DNA from: CAYTLW01 sp964438735
GTDB taxonomy: Bacteria > Myxococcota_A > UBA9042
Length of the DNA: 41,295 nt
Assembly: GCA_964438735.1 (NCBI GenBank)
Contig: CAYTLW010000064.1
Span: forward strand, 1-41,295
Reading direction: 5' to 3'
Below are positions 1-8,912 of the stretch, piece after piece. Position numbers and translations under genes: made by a program. Each line of letters starts with the position of its first letter. Position 1 is the first letter of the stretch. The notes under the pieces were generated by a model that did no database searches, had not been told where the DNA came from, and worked only from the letters and a program-made list of their open reading frames with translations.

Positions 1-426
1 TACTGCCTCCAAACCACACCCGCCGGCCTGCTCGGCCACTACCGCGCCGAGGTCCGCCTGGCCGGCAAGCTGGCCCTGCAGGGGCGAGCCGAGATGAAGC
101 GGGACGCCGAGAGCGAGACTTGGTCCCTGCTTGTCTCGAACGCCAACCCGGTCACCCCCACCACGAACCCGGGCGCCCCAATGCCGGCCCCGTGGCAACT
201 CGACGACCAGAACGCGACAGACATCGAAATCGGCGACGGCGAAATCTCCCTCTCCTTCCGCCTCCGCCACGCCGACACCAACAAAGAGATCACCGTGCGC
301 GCAGAGCTCGACAGCATCCGATCGCGCCTCGTAGGTCCCTTCGCGCCCACGAACGGCAGCGCCGAGCCAACCGGCACGCTGACCCTGCAGGCCTGCGTCA
401 ATGAGGACTTCCCGGGGCCGTGCTGA
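1..426 (+). CDS. C-terminal part of an unrecognised protein (5' end outside window)
   Basis: The reading frame is open from the first base of the window and ends in TGA at 424-426, so this is the last 141 residues of a gene that starts upstream. An internal ATG at 94 could be read as a start, but the frame is open and protein-like before it (it begins YCLQTTPAGLLGHYRAEVRL), so I treat the gene as truncated by the window edge. The visible part has no motif I recognise. It is hydrophilic, with a Pro-rich stretch near the middle and a Cys-containing tail ending in FPGPC. Its stop lies 21 bp from the stop of the convergent Uma2-family gene. No function is assigned. Confidence 0.6.
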   Translation, partial: YCLQTTPAGLLGHYRAEVRLAGKLALQGRAEMKRDAESETWSLLVSNANPVTPTTNPGAPMPAPWQLDDQNATDIEIGDGEISLSFRLRHADTNKEITVRAELDSIRSRLVGPFAPTNGSAEPTGTLTLQACVNEDFPGPC

Positions 427-447
427 GCGCCGCGAGGAACGAAACGC

Positions 448-1020
448 TCAAGCGAAAAGCGCCGCCAGGTCGATACTCAAGCCACCGAACTCGGCCACCT
501 CGACCACCGTCGGGGCCGACTCCGAGCCCACCTGCTCGTAGCTGTCGCCCTCGAGGACGTAGCGATCCAGCCGATCGATGTCCGGATCGACGATCCAGTA
601 GTGCGCCACCCCGGTCGCAGCGTAGCGCCTGGACTTGGCCAGGATGTCCATCCGCCGGGTCGAGGGCGACAGGATCTCGATGACCAGGTCGGGCGGCCCC
701 TCGATGGCGTGTTCACCGACGATGTGCTCGCGTTCGGCGGCGATGAAGAGGATGTCCGGCTGGACGATGTCGTGCTCGCCCAGGATCACGTCCACCGGGG
801 CGTCGTAGACGACGCCGCGGCCGGTCTGCTCGAGGGCAAGGGTGAGCAGGAACTCGAGGCGGTGGCTGAGCTTCTGGTGGCGGGGCGAGGGGGCGGGGGT
901 CATGTGGAGGTCTCCGTCCAGGATCTGGTGTCGCCTGCCATCGGCGGGCAGCTCGGCGTAGTCCTGCCAGCCCAGCTTGTACCGCCCGCTGGGGATGGTG
1001 GTGGGATGGGACGTGCTCAT
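448..1020 (-). CDS. Uma2 family protein (PD-(D/E)XK nuclease fold)
   Basis: A 190-residue protein with the Uma2/DUF820 signature. It has an N-terminal ILDGDLHMTPAPSPRHQ segment, then QPDI around residues 87-90, then DLVIEILSPST at 111-121 followed by a conserved Asp, Lys129 and YWIVDP at 141-146. Asp89, Glu115 and the Lys match the usual PD-(D/E)XK acidic and basic positions. The family is annotated as putative restriction-endonuclease-like enzymes, is abundant in cyanobacteria and myxobacteria, and mostly lacks proven function. The length is typical. No methyltransferase or other restriction partner is adjacent, so this looks like a lone gene. The ATG at 1020 is used because the family N-terminus starts close to this point. 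Target and role are unknown. Confidence 0.88.
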   Translation of the reverse strand: MSTSHPTTIPSGRYKLGWQDYAELPADGRRHQILDGDLHMTPAPSPRHQKLSHRLEFLLTLALEQTGRGVVYDAPVDVILGEHDIVQPDILFIAAEREHIVGEHAIEGPPDLVIEILSPSTRRMDILAKSRRYAATGVAHYWIVDPDIDRLDRYVLEGDSYEQVGSESAPTVVEVAEFGGLSIDLAALFA

Positions 1021-1108
1021 GGTTCCGGCCTCCAGGCTCCGCGATGAGGATACCCCCTGCCCGGCGGGGTGTCATGACTCAACTCGAGCGGCCCGAGCGC
1101 AGCGCCAA

Positions 1109-2011
1109 TCAAGCGGCCAGGAAGCCCACCACCGCCGCGTCGAAGCGCTCCGGCTCGTCCTCCATGGGACAGTGGCCGCTGCGCTCGAAGTGCAGGGACT
1201 GCGAATGCGGCAACAACGCCGCCACCTCGGCCACCGCGCCGCGCGGCATGATGCCGTCGCGCAGGCCGTCCACCACCAGGCAGCGCTGCTGCACATCGCC
1301 CAGCCGATCGTGCAATGCGGCCAGGTCACGGCCGTAGAAGCGGGCCACCGACAGGGCCGCCTCGCGGGCGCCCTCGCTGCGCAGCGGCAGCAGGAAGTGG
1401 TGCATATAGTCGGCATCCAGGGGCAGCTGGCGGTAGGCGAAGATCCGCAAGCCAAGGCGCAGGCCCCAGGGGATCGCCGGCAAGCCCAGCAGGGGCGCCC
1501 AGGCCGGGTGCTGCAGAGCGGCCAGCACCCGGGCCAGGTAGATGCCCGGCGCGGCCGGGTTGATGAGCACCATCTGGTCGATCCGTTCCGGCTGCAGCAG
1601 CGCGACCCGCAAGGCCAGCGAGGCACCCAGCGAGTTGCCCACCAGGTGACAGCGCGGCAGTCCGAGCCCGTTCAGCACCGCGACGATGCGTTCGGCCTGG
1701 TCGGCCAGGCGCCAGGAGGCGTTCAGCGGTTTATCCGACCAGCCATAACCCGGCACGCAGACGGCGTGCACGGCAAAGCGCTCGGCGAGATGGGCCAGGT
1801 TGAAGCGCCAGGCCCAGGACGACTGCACGAATCCATGGAGCAGCACCAGGTGGGGCCCGCTGCCGACGCTCACCACGTGCACACGCAGCGACCCCGTGGC
1901 CGGATCATCGACGGTCAGCCAGCGGCCGGCTGGATGCCAGGAGCGGCCCTCATCGATGATGTCGGCGTGGCCCAGACGGGCGAAGAGCGCCGCCGGATCG
2001 GATGCGGTCAT
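1109..2011 (-). CDS. alpha/beta hydrolase
   Basis: A 300-residue alpha/beta-hydrolase-fold enzyme. The oxyanion-hole motif LLHG lies at 57-60 and the nucleophile elbow GNSLG at 125-129 puts the catalytic Ser at 127. The probable acid is Asp252 in GLRDG, and the catalytic His is 280 in RSGH. The cap between residues about 150 and 230 is variable, so the substrate (ester, lactone or similar) cannot be read from the sequence. It has no signal peptide, so a cytoplasmic enzyme is likely. The gene begins 18 bp after the stop of the upstream lipoprotein gene on the same strand, so the two may be co-transcribed. It differs from OleB in this window, which has Asp rather than Ser as nucleophile. Confidence 0.9.
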   Translation of the reverse strand: MTASDPAALFARLGHADIIDEGRSWHPAGRWLTVDDPATGSLRVHVVSVGSGPHLVLLHGFVQSSWAWRFNLAHLAERFAVHAVCVPGYGWSDKPLNASWRLADQAERIVAVLNGLGLPRCHLVGNSLGASLALRVALLQPERIDQMVLINPAAPGIYLARVLAALQHPAWAPLLGLPAIPWGLRLGLRIFAYRQLPLDADYMHHFLLPLRSEGAREAALSVARFYGRDLAALHDRLGDVQQRCLVVDGLRDGIMPRGAVAEVAALLPHSQSLHFERSGHCPMEDEPERFDAAVVGFLAA

Positions 2012-2029
2012 GGGGGTGTTCCGGGAGCG

Positions 2030-2899
2030 TTAGCCGCCGCCCTTGTCTTTTTCGGGCAACTCGAAGCCGAAGTAGCCCTTGATGTCCACGTACCAGTCGG
2101 CCTTCTTGCAGGTGTGCAGGGTGTGGTCGGGGTTGCAGTCATCGGGATAGGAGCTCTGCTTGTAGTAGGCCTGCAGGCGGCCGATGAAGTCGCCGCTCAT
2201 CTTCTGCCCGGTGTTGTTGCCGTACTCGATGATGTTGATCTTGCCGGCCAGCTTGGGACAGGTCGACATATACGAGGAGAATCGGTAGCCGATGCGGATG
2301 AAGGGCGCCTTGCAGTTGAAGGGATACTCGCCGGCCTTGTCGATGTGCACCGGGTTGATGTCCGAGCCGACCACCAGGCCGAAATTGAGCCAGTTCTCGA
2401 GCTGGATCTCGACCTCTTTGCCCTTGTCGTTGAGCACCTTGACCTTGAACGTATCGGCGACCGCAAAGCCGACCTCGCCCTGGGTGTAGTGGGTCGAGCC
2501 GAATGAGAAGGCCTGCGGCGAGTCGTAGAGATCGCGGTGGAAGACGTACTTGTCGCCGTCGGCGGGGCCGCCCTTGAAGGACAGCTGGATGCTGTACCCG
2601 CGGGCCCAGTTGTTGGTGTAGTTGTCCAGGTCGATGCCCGCGTCGGACTTGCCGCCGCCGCCGGTGTCGACCGGCGTGCCCGCGTCGGTGCCGGGGATCA
2701 GACACTTGTCGCCGGCGCAGATGAGGCCCTCTTTGCAGTCGCTGGTGAAGGTGCAGCCCTCGCCTGGCCCCGCGCCATCGCCGGTGAAGACCACGTCCTT
2801 GGCGCCGGTGTCCGCGGGTTGTTCGTCGTTGCCACAGGCCGCGCAGGCGAAGGTCAACGCCAGGGCCAGCAATACACCGCTGGTCTGCCTCAAGCTCAT
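2030..2899 (-). CDS. putative secreted lipoprotein with a four-Cys motif
   Basis: A 289-residue protein with a hydrophobic signal segment (residues 8-18) ending in the Cys-rich stretch CAAC at 19-22, which suggests lipid anchoring at Cys22, although the -3 residue is not the usual Leu. It is followed by an Asp/Gly-rich spacer and a small module CTFTSDCKEGLICAGDKC at 49-66 (C-x5-C-x5-C-x4-C), a pattern common in secreted proteins of myxobacteria. The rest (about 90-289) has no domain I recognise and ends in EKDKGGG. A GGAGG ribosome site precedes the ATG. It is divergent from hflK across a 121-bp gap and probably heads a transcript with the downstream hydrolase. Function unknown. Confidence 0.75.
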   Translation of the reverse strand: MSLRQTSGVLLALALTFACAACGNDEQPADTGAKDVVFTGDGAGPGEGCTFTSDCKEGLICAGDKCLIPGTDAGTPVDTGGGGKSDAGIDLDNYTNNWARGYSIQLSFKGGPADGDKYVFHRDLYDSPQAFSFGSTHYTQGEVGFAVADTFKVKVLNDKGKEVEIQLENWLNFGLVVGSDINPVHIDKAGEYPFNCKAPFIRIGYRFSSYMSTCPKLAGKINIIEYGNNTGQKMSGDFIGRLQAYYKQSSYPDDCNPDHTLHTCKKADWYVDIKGYFGFELPEKDKGGG

Positions 2900-3020
2900 C
2901 TTCGTCCTCCTGCCGGCGGGGCGGCCGATGGCCCGCTTGATCGCCCGCCTGTTCTCGCTTGCGCCGCCTGTGCCCCTGTGCCAGAGTCCCCGCGGCCCGA
3001 ACCTGTGCCCAGGAGCATGT

Positions 3021-4058
3021 ATGGCTTGGAATCCCTACGAAAACCAGCCCGAAGGACGCGGCGGCGGTGGCGGTGGAGCCGGCGGTTTCGAGACGCCGGA
3101 GATCAACCTGCCCAAGAACCTCGTCGCCTACATCTTCTACGGCCTGCTGGGCCTGATCGCAATCTACGGCCTCAAGGACGCCTTCTACACGGTGGCGCCC
3201 GACGAGCAGGCGGTGGTGCTGCGCTTCGGCGAGCTGCAGGAGGTGAGCGACCCGGGCTTCCACCTCAAGCTGCCCTACGGCATCGACCGGGTACAGCTCT
3301 TCCCGACCCTGCGGGTGCTCAAGGAGGAGTTCGGCTTCCGGACGTTGAAGGCGGGCGCACGCACGGAGTACAGCCGCCAGCGCTTCGATGACGAGTCGCT
3401 GATGCTGACCGGCGACCTGAACATCGCCGACGTGGAGTGGATCGTTCAGTTCAAATATCGTGAACCCAAGGAGCTGTACTTCCACCTGGACGAACCGGTG
3501 CAGACGGTTCGCGACGTGGCCGAGTCGGTGCTGCGCCAGGTGGTGGGCAACCGCACCGTGGACGCCGTGCTGACCACCGGCCGTGCGCAGGTGGAGGACA
3601 AGGCCCGGCGGCTGATGCAGGAGGTGCTCGATACCTACGACTCCGGCATCCAGATCACCACCCTGCAGCTGCAGAATGTGACCCCGCCCGAGCCGGTGCA
3701 GGCGTCCTTCAACGACGTCAACCGCTCCGAGCAGGACATGGAGAAAATGGAGAACGAGGCCCTGGCCCAGCTCAACCGGGAGATCCCCAACGCCAAGGGT
3801 GAGGCCAAGCGGACCATCGACCAGGCCATCGGCTACAAGATCGACCGCATCAACCGCGCCCAGGGCAACGTGGCCCGCTTCCTGGGCATCCTGACCGAGT
3901 ATCGCAAGGCGCCCGAGGTGACCCGCCGACGACTGCACCTGGAGACCATGAGGGCGGTGCTGCCGCATGTGGGTGACCTGACGGTCATCGACAGCAAGAG
4001 CGCCACTGGCCTGCTGCCCCACTTCAACGTCAAGGGCGGCAAGGGAGGTGGCAAATGA
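3021..4058 (+). CDS. hflK: HflK-like SPFH membrane protein (FtsH modulator)
   Basis: A 345-residue SPFH/prohibitin-family protein. A Gly-rich N-terminus (residues 11-22) leads into one membrane segment at about 33-50, then VAPDEQAVVLRFGE, the usual start of the SPFH domain, which runs to about 260 and is followed by a charged helical region. In characterised bacteria HflK and HflC form a large periplasm-facing complex around the FtsH protease and restrain its action on membrane proteins. The ATG at 3021 was chosen because AGGAG lies at 3011-3015 and the N-terminus resembles HflK; the frame stays open further upstream, but that extension reads as the antisense of the divergent lipoprotein gene. 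The stop overlaps the hflC start (ATGA). No ftsH gene is in view. Confidence 0.9.
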   Translation: MAWNPYENQPEGRGGGGGGAGGFETPEINLPKNLVAYIFYGLLGLIAIYGLKDAFYTVAPDEQAVVLRFGELQEVSDPGFHLKLPYGIDRVQLFPTLRVLKEEFGFRTLKAGARTEYSRQRFDDESLMLTGDLNIADVEWIVQFKYREPKELYFHLDEPVQTVRDVAESVLRQVVGNRTVDAVLTTGRAQVEDKARRLMQEVLDTYDSGIQITTLQLQNVTPPEPVQASFNDVNRSEQDMEKMENEALAQLNREIPNAKGEAKRTIDQAIGYKIDRINRAQGNVARFLGILTEYRKAPEVTRRRLHLETMRAVLPHVGDLTVIDSKSATGLLPHFNVKGGKGGGK

Positions 4059-5203
4059 GCAATCGAGTCGCCGCCATCGGCATCGCTGTGATCATCATCG
4101 GTTTCCTGGTCATCCGCACCTGCGTGCTCGTCGTCAACGAGTTCGACCAGGTGGTGCTGACCGAGTTCGGCCAGCCCGTGGGCGAGGCCCGCACCGAGCC
4201 CGGCCTCTACTTCGTCATGCCCTGGTACCAGCCGCACCGCTACAGCAAGCGGCTGCTGCGCTGGGACGGGGAGCGAGCGCAGATCCCGACCGCGGACAAG
4301 CGCTTCATCTGGGTCGATACCACCGCCCGCTGGCGCGTGAAGGATCCGCTGAAGTTCCTGCAGTCGGTGCGCAACTACCGCGGCGCCCAGACGCGCCTGG
4401 ACGACATCATCGACTCCGAAGTGCGCACGGTGCTCTCGGAAAACGACCTCATCGAGGCGGTTCGCACCGATCCGCAGCTCGTGCGAGCGCCTGGAGAAGC
4501 GACGAAGGTGGCCGCAGACCTGCACATCGAACGGGGCCGCAAGGTGCTGCAGGATCGGATCGTCGAGCGCGCCCAGATCACCACATTGGAGCAGTTCGGC
4601 ATCGAGCTGAAGGACGTGCGCATCAAGCGCATCAACTACATCGAGGAGGTCCAGGCCTCGATCTTCAACCGCATGATCGCAGAGCGGAAGAAGGTCGCCG
4701 AGGAGTATCGCTCCGTGGGTAAAGGCAAAGCCGCCGAGATCCTGGGCCGGATGGAAAAACAGCTCAAGGTCATCCGCTCGGGCGCCTACCGTAAGGCGCG
4801 TGAGATCGAGGGTGAAGCGGACGCCGAAGCCACGCGCATCTATGCCGAGGCCTACAGCCAGGATTCGGAGTTCTACGCCTTCCTGCAGACCCTGGAGACC
4901 TACAGCGGCGCCCTGGGTAAAGCGCGCAAGAAGGGCACGCGGACCACGTTGCTGATGTCCACCGGGGCAGAGTTCTTCAAGTACCTCAAGACCGCGGACG
5001 CCAAAGCCAAACCAGCGCCGTTTTCCGGTCCGGTGATCCAGCCGACCGTGAAGGTGCCCGAGCTCAGCCTGGGCGTGGCGCCTGATGCGGCTGTCGATCC
5101 CGCGGCGGCCGCTGCTGGCGCCGATCCTACCGCGCCGCCGCCTGACGCCCCTCCCCCCACAGCCCCACCGGCTGCGGCCGAAGCACCCGCCGAGGCGCCC
5201 TGA
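4055..5203 (+). CDS. hflC: HflC-like SPFH membrane protein (FtsH modulator)
   Basis: A 382-residue partner of HflK, translationally coupled to it by a four-base overlap. It has a signal-anchor helix at about 5-25, then VVNEFDQVVLTEFGQP opening the SPFH domain, and a long helical part with the family segment EIEGEADAEATRIYAEAYSQDSEFYAFLQTLETY (about 249-282, given here only to locate it). That helical segment is typical of HflC. It is longer than the usual HflC of about 330 residues because of an Ala/Pro-rich tail from about 340 to the end, which looks like low-complexity sequence. Together with HflK it should form the membrane cage that controls FtsH proteolysis. Confidence 0.88.
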   Translation: MSNRVAAIGIAVIIIGFLVIRTCVLVVNEFDQVVLTEFGQPVGEARTEPGLYFVMPWYQPHRYSKRLLRWDGERAQIPTADKRFIWVDTTARWRVKDPLKFLQSVRNYRGAQTRLDDIIDSEVRTVLSENDLIEAVRTDPQLVRAPGEATKVAADLHIERGRKVLQDRIVERAQITTLEQFGIELKDVRIKRINYIEEVQASIFNRMIAERKKVAEEYRSVGKGKAAEILGRMEKQLKVIRSGAYRKAREIEGEADAEATRIYAEAYSQDSEFYAFLQTLETYSGALGKARKKGTRTTLLMSTGAEFFKYLKTADAKAKPAPFSGPVIQPTVKVPELSLGVAPDAAVDPAAAAAGADPTAPPPDAPPPTAPPAAAEAPAEAP

Positions 5204-5206
5204 CCA

Positions 5207-5251
5207 GGATCCCGCCCCGCATACTACCCGCCTGATCGGCAGACGGGATCC
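5207..5251. other. 8-bp inverted repeat between hflC and oleA
   Basis: GGATCCCG at 5207-5214 is the exact reverse complement of CGGGATCC at 5244-5251, separated by 29 bases. It lies just after the hflC stop and 29 bp before the oleA start. It could form a weak hairpin ending the hflC transcript or be a protein-binding site controlling oleA. No T-run follows it, so an intrinsic terminator is not clear. Confidence 0.4.
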
Positions 5252-5280
5252 GCAATGGGGTCCCGCCAAGGAGCGGAGCC

Positions 5281-6297
5281 ATGCGCTTCGACAACGTCTC
5301 AATCGCCGCTGTGGCGCATATTGACGCCCCCCATCGCATCCCTTCGGCGGCCATCGCCGACCGGCTGATGCCGACCTTGGACCGCCTGGGCATCCGGCCG
5401 GAGCTGCTCGAGAAGCTCTCGGGTATCGTCGCCCGGCGCTATTGGGATGAAGGTGTGCAGCCCTCCGAGGTGGCCACCGAGGCGGCCAAGCTGGCCATCG
5501 AGCGCAGCGGCGTCGACCCGGCGAGCATCGGTGTCATCGTCAGCACCTCGGTCTGCAAGGACTTCATCGAGCCGTCCGTGGCCTGCATGGTGCACGGCAA
5601 CCTGGGCCTGGGCGCCAACTGCATGAACTTCGACGTTGGCAACGCCTGCCTGGCCTTCATGAACGGCATGGACGTGGTCGGCAACATGATCGACCGCTGC
5701 CAGGTGGAGCACGCCCTGGTGGTCGATGGCGAAGGCAGCCGCTTCGTCACCGAGTCGACCATCACCCGGCTGCTCGATCCAAGCACCACCGAACAGTCAT
5801 TCCGCGACCAGTTCGCCGCCTTGACCCTGGGCTCCGGCGCCGCGGCCATGGTGCTCAGCCGCTCGGACCTGGTCCCCGAGGGCCATCGCTACCTGGGCGG
5901 TACGTCGCTGGCGGCCACCCAGCACAGCGGCCTCTGCCAGGGCCAGCCCGACTTCATGAAGACCGACACCCGCACCCTGCTCATGGCCGGCCTGCAGCTG
6001 GCGGCGAAGACCTGGGCCCGCTGCCAGGCGACCCTGGACTGGAAGGCCGAGGACTTCGACGAGTTCGTCCTGCACCAGGTCAGCAAGGTGCACACCGAGA
6101 ACCTGGTCGCGACCCTGGGTTTGGACCTGGACAAGGTGCTGACCATCTACGGCGAGTTCGGCAACATCGGCCCGGCTGCGGTGCCGATCACGTTGAGCAA
6201 GTCGGTCGAGGCGGGACGCATTCAGAAGGGCTCGCGCGTGGCGCTGATGGGCATCGGCTCGGGCTTGAACTGCTCCATGGCCGAGGTGCTTTGGTAG
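5281..6297 (+). CDS. oleA: OleA: acyl-CoA head-to-head condensing enzyme (thiolase superfamily)
   Basis: A 338-residue FabH-like condensing enzyme. OleA joins two fatty acyl-CoA molecules in a Claisen condensation to give a 2-alkyl-3-ketoacid, the first step of long-chain olefin synthesis. The catalytic Cys is 123 in GNACLAF; His265 lies in LHQVS and Asn295 in FGNIGPA. Glu97 in FIEPS sits 26 residues before the Cys, the same spacing as the essential Glu117/Cys143 pair of Xanthomonas OleA, and this separates OleA from FabH. Length is normal. AAGGAG at 5268-5273 supports the ATG. It is first of four tightly packed genes (oleB starts within a few bases of its stop), and the presence of all four partners makes OleA far more likely than FabH. 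Confidence 0.93.
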   Translation: MRFDNVSIAAVAHIDAPHRIPSAAIADRLMPTLDRLGIRPELLEKLSGIVARRYWDEGVQPSEVATEAAKLAIERSGVDPASIGVIVSTSVCKDFIEPSVACMVHGNLGLGANCMNFDVGNACLAFMNGMDVVGNMIDRCQVEHALVVDGEGSRFVTESTITRLLDPSTTEQSFRDQFAALTLGSGAAAMVLSRSDLVPEGHRYLGGTSLAATQHSGLCQGQPDFMKTDTRTLLMAGLQLAAKTWARCQATLDWKAEDFDEFVLHQVSKVHTENLVATLGLDLDKVLTIYGEFGNIGPAAVPITLSKSVEAGRIQKGSRVALMGIGSGLNCSMAEVLW

Positions 6298-6302
6298 GGG
6301 TC

Positions 6303-7190
6303 ATGAAAAAACTCCCCGAGCACATTTATCCCTTCAAGGGCCAAACCCTCGAGCGCGAGGCCGGCCGTCTCCACTACCTCGACGAAGGCGGCGGCCCGGT
6401 CGTGGTCATGGTCCACGGCAACCCATCCTGGTCCATCTACTACCGCAACCTGGTCCTGGCCCTGCGCGAGACCCATCGCTGCATCGTGCCCGACCACATG
6501 GGCTGCGGCCTGTCCGATAAACCAGGCGACGATCGCTACACCTACACCCTGCAGAGTCGGGTCGATGACCTGGACGCGCTCATCGAGCACGTCGCGCCAC
6601 AGGGGCCGATCACCCTGGTCGTGCACGACTGGGGCGGCATGATCGGCTTTGCCTGGGCGGTGCAGCACGTCGAGCGTATCGAAAAGCTGGTGATCCTGAA
6701 CACCGCCGCCTTCCACAACCCGCGCGGCATCGAGGTGCCCTTTCCGCTCTGGCTGGCGCGCAATACCGGGGTGGGCAGCGTGCTGGTGCGCCACCTGAAC
6801 GCCTTTGCCCGCGGCGCCGTGTCCATGGCGGTCAAGAAGCCCATGTCGGCCGAGCTCAAGGCGGCCTACCTGGCGCCGTATGACACGCCCGAGCACCGCA
6901 TCGCGACGTTGCGCTTCGTGCAGGACATCCCGCTCAAGCAGGGAGATCCGGCCTGGGACCTGGTCAGCCGGACCGAGGCGGGCCTGAAGGGGCTGGTCGA
7001 AAAGCCGGCGCTGATCTGCTGGGGCATGAAGGATTTCGTCTTCGATCCCGTCTTCCTGGAGGCCTGGCGTCGCCATCTGCCCGCCGCCGAGGTACACGAG
7101 TTCCCCGAGGCGGGCCACTACGTGCTCGAGGATGCGGGCGAGCAGATCGCCGCTCTCGTGCAGGGTTTTCTCGGCGCGCCAGAAGACTGA
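6303..7190 (+). CDS. oleB: OleB: beta-lactone decarboxylase (haloalkane dehalogenase-like)
   Basis: A 295-residue alpha/beta hydrolase of the haloalkane-dehalogenase type. HGNPSW at 38-43 forms the oxyanion region. The nucleophile is Asp109 in VVHDWGGMIG, followed by the diagnostic Trp110, and the catalytic His is 272 in EAGHYVLED. Asp244 (GMKDF) or Asp248 is the probable third residue. OleB opens the beta-lactone made by OleC and releases CO2, leaving a cis-olefin. The ATG at 6303 is preferred. A TTG at 6291 is in frame and would add four residues and overlap oleA, and it has a somewhat better placed GAGG upstream, so it remains possible. It is the third catalytic step but the second gene of the operon. 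Confidence 0.92.
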   Translation: MKKLPEHIYPFKGQTLEREAGRLHYLDEGGGPVVVMVHGNPSWSIYYRNLVLALRETHRCIVPDHMGCGLSDKPGDDRYTYTLQSRVDDLDALIEHVAPQGPITLVVHDWGGMIGFAWAVQHVERIEKLVILNTAAFHNPRGIEVPFPLWLARNTGVGSVLVRHLNAFARGAVSMAVKKPMSAELKAAYLAPYDTPEHRIATLRFVQDIPLKQGDPAWDLVSRTEAGLKGLVEKPALICWGMKDFVFDPVFLEAWRRHLPAAEVHEFPEAGHYVLEDAGEQIAALVQGFLGAPED

Positions 7191-7199
7191 GTTTGGCTG

Positions 7200-8912
7200 A
7201 TGAGCGATCCCGGACCTTGCAATATCGCCGCCTTCCTCGGTGAGATCGCCGCCCTCGATCCGCACGGCCCCGCCATCTTCGCGCCCGCCGGCACCGACGC
7301 CTTCGGCCACACCCGCTATGTGCATCACACCCGGCTGCAGCTGGATCAGCGCAGCGACGCTATCGCCCGCGGTCTGCAGGCGGTGGGCATCGGCCGCGGT
7401 GTTCGTGTGGCGGTGATGGTCAAACCCGGGCTGGAACTCTTCGCGCTGACGTTTGGCCTGTTCAAGGCGGGCGCGGTGCCGGTGATGATCGATCCGGGCA
7501 TCGGCAAGAAGAACCTGGCCATCTGCCTGGACGAGGCCGAACCCGAGGCCTTCATCGGCATCCCGCTGGCCCATGTGGCGCGCAAGCTCATGGGCTGGGG
7601 GCGGCGGACCATCAAGAAGCTGGTGACCGTGGGACCGCGCTGGCTCTGGGGCGGCTGGACGCTGGCCGGGCTGGAGACCCTGGGCAAGGACGCCGGCGAC
7701 TGGCGAATGGCCCAGACGACCGCCGACGAGATGGCCGCCATCCTGTTCACCAGCGGCGCCACCGGCGTGCCCAAGGGCGTGATCTACAGCCACGGCACCT
7801 TCGTGTCGCAGGTCGAGTTGATCCGCGAGGCCTTCGGCATCGAGCCGGGCGAGGTCGACCTGCCGACCTTCCCGCTTTTTGCCCTCTTCGACCCCGCCCT
7901 GGGCATGACCACGGTGATCCCGGAGATGGACTTCACCCGGCCCGCCCATGTGGACCCGCGCAAGATCCTGGCCGCGGTGGAGGGCTTCGGCGTCACCAAT
8001 ATGTTCGGCTCGCCGGCGCTGCTGGATACGGTCGGCCGCTGGGGTCAGCGCAACGGCGTTCGGATGCCCACGGTGCGGCGGGTGATCTCGGCCGGCGCGC
8101 CGGTGCCGGCGGCGGTGATGGAGCGCTTCCTGGAGATGCTGCCGGAGGATGCGCGGGTGTGGACGCCCTACGGCGCCACCGAGGCGCTGCCCGTGGCCAT
8201 CACCCATAGCGACGAGGTGCTGGGCGAGACCCGCGCCCGCACGGACCGGGGCGAAGGCGTCTGCGTCGGCGCACCCCTGGCCGCCAACGACGTGCGCATC
8301 ATCGCCATCGACGACGGGCCCATCGCCGAGCAGGGCGCCGCCCACGAGCTGCCCGCCGGCGAGATCGGCGAGATCACGGTCGTCGGACCGACGGTGACTC
8401 GGACCTACTACAACCGCCCCGAGTCGACCACGCTGGCCAAGATCAGCGACGGCGAGCACATCCGCCACCGCATGGGCGACCTGGGCTGGCTCGACGAGCG
8501 GGGTCGGCTGTGGTTCTGCGGCCGCAAGGCCCATCGCGTCGAGATCGCCGATCGCACCCTGTTCACGGTGCCCTGCGAGCGGGTCTTCGAGGTGCACGAG
8601 GCGGTCAAACGAGCGGCGCTGGTGGGCGCGCGCGCAGCCGGCTGTGACTGGCCGCTGCCTGCCCTGTGCATCGAGTGGGAGAGCGGCGTGGTCGGCGACG
8701 CGCGGGAGCAGGCGATCGGCGAGCTGCGCGTGCTCGGCGCCCGCTTCGAACATACTGCGCCCATCGACCTCTTCCTGAGTCACTCGGGATTTCCGGTGGA
8801 CATCCGCCACAACGCCAAGATCAATCGCCCCCTGCTGGCCCGCTGGGCGGCCATGCAGCCGGCGGTGAAGGCGCGCGCGGTGGCGCTGCGCCGCGAGGTT
8901 CAGGATTCATGA
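7200..8912 (+). CDS. oleC: OleC: beta-lactone synthetase (acyl-adenylate family)
   Basis: A 570-residue member of the ANL superfamily. The P-loop lies at FTSGATGVPKG (183-193), the A5-type motif YGATEA at 324-329, and GDLGWLD at 426-432 followed by GRKAHRVE at 441-448. The last motif replaces the usual hinge GRxKxxIK of acyl-CoA ligases, and GRKAHRVE is characteristic of OleC. OleC uses ATP to close the beta-hydroxy acid from OleD into a beta-lactone instead of forming an acyl-CoA. It starts 9 bp after oleB, and its stop overlaps the oleD start (ATGA). OleB, OleC and OleD are known to assemble together, which fits the tight coupling here. Confidence 0.92.
   Translation: MSDPGPCNIAAFLGEIAALDPHGPAIFAPAGTDAFGHTRYVHHTRLQLDQRSDAIARGLQAVGIGRGVRVAVMVKPGLELFALTFGLFKAGAVPVMIDPGIGKKNLAICLDEAEPEAFIGIPLAHVARKLMGWGRRTIKKLVTVGPRWLWGGWTLAGLETLGKDAGDWRMAQTTADEMAAILFTSGATGVPKGVIYSHGTFVSQVELIREAFGIEPGEVDLPTFPLFALFDPALGMTTVIPEMDFTRPAHVDPRKILAAVEGFGVTNMFGSPALLDTVGRWGQRNGVRMPTVRRVISAGAPVPAAVMERFLEMLPEDARVWTPYGATEALPVAITHSDEVLGETRARTDRGEGVCVGAPLAANDVRIIAIDDGPIAEQGAAHELPAGEIGEITVVGPTVTRTYYNRPESTTLAKISDGEHIRHRMGDLGWLDERGRLWFCGRKAHRVEIADRTLFTVPCERVFEVHEAVKRAALVGARAAGCDWPLPALCIEWESGVVGDAREQAIGELRVLGARFEHTAPIDLFLSHSGFPVDIRHNAKINRPLLARWAAMQPAVKARAVALRREVQDS

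Noticed and set aside
1050..1072. Possible hairpin after the hydrolase gene
   Set aside because: The stem is short (about five pairs of ACCCC/GGGGT) and lacks a T-run, too weak to call a terminator.
977..2506. Long open frame on the plus strand across the hydrolase and lipoprotein genes
   Set aside because: It is antisense to two well supported genes, has no domain, and is explained by high third-position GC, which keeps opposite frames open.
5281..6297. FabH (ketoacyl-ACP synthase III) instead of OleA
   Set aside because: The Glu 26 residues before the catalytic Cys and the three ole partners downstream fit OleA.
6222..8810. Long open frame on the minus strand opposite oleB and oleC
   Set aside because: OleB and OleC carry clear catalytic motifs on the plus strand; this frame is a composition shadow rich in His, Gly and Ala.
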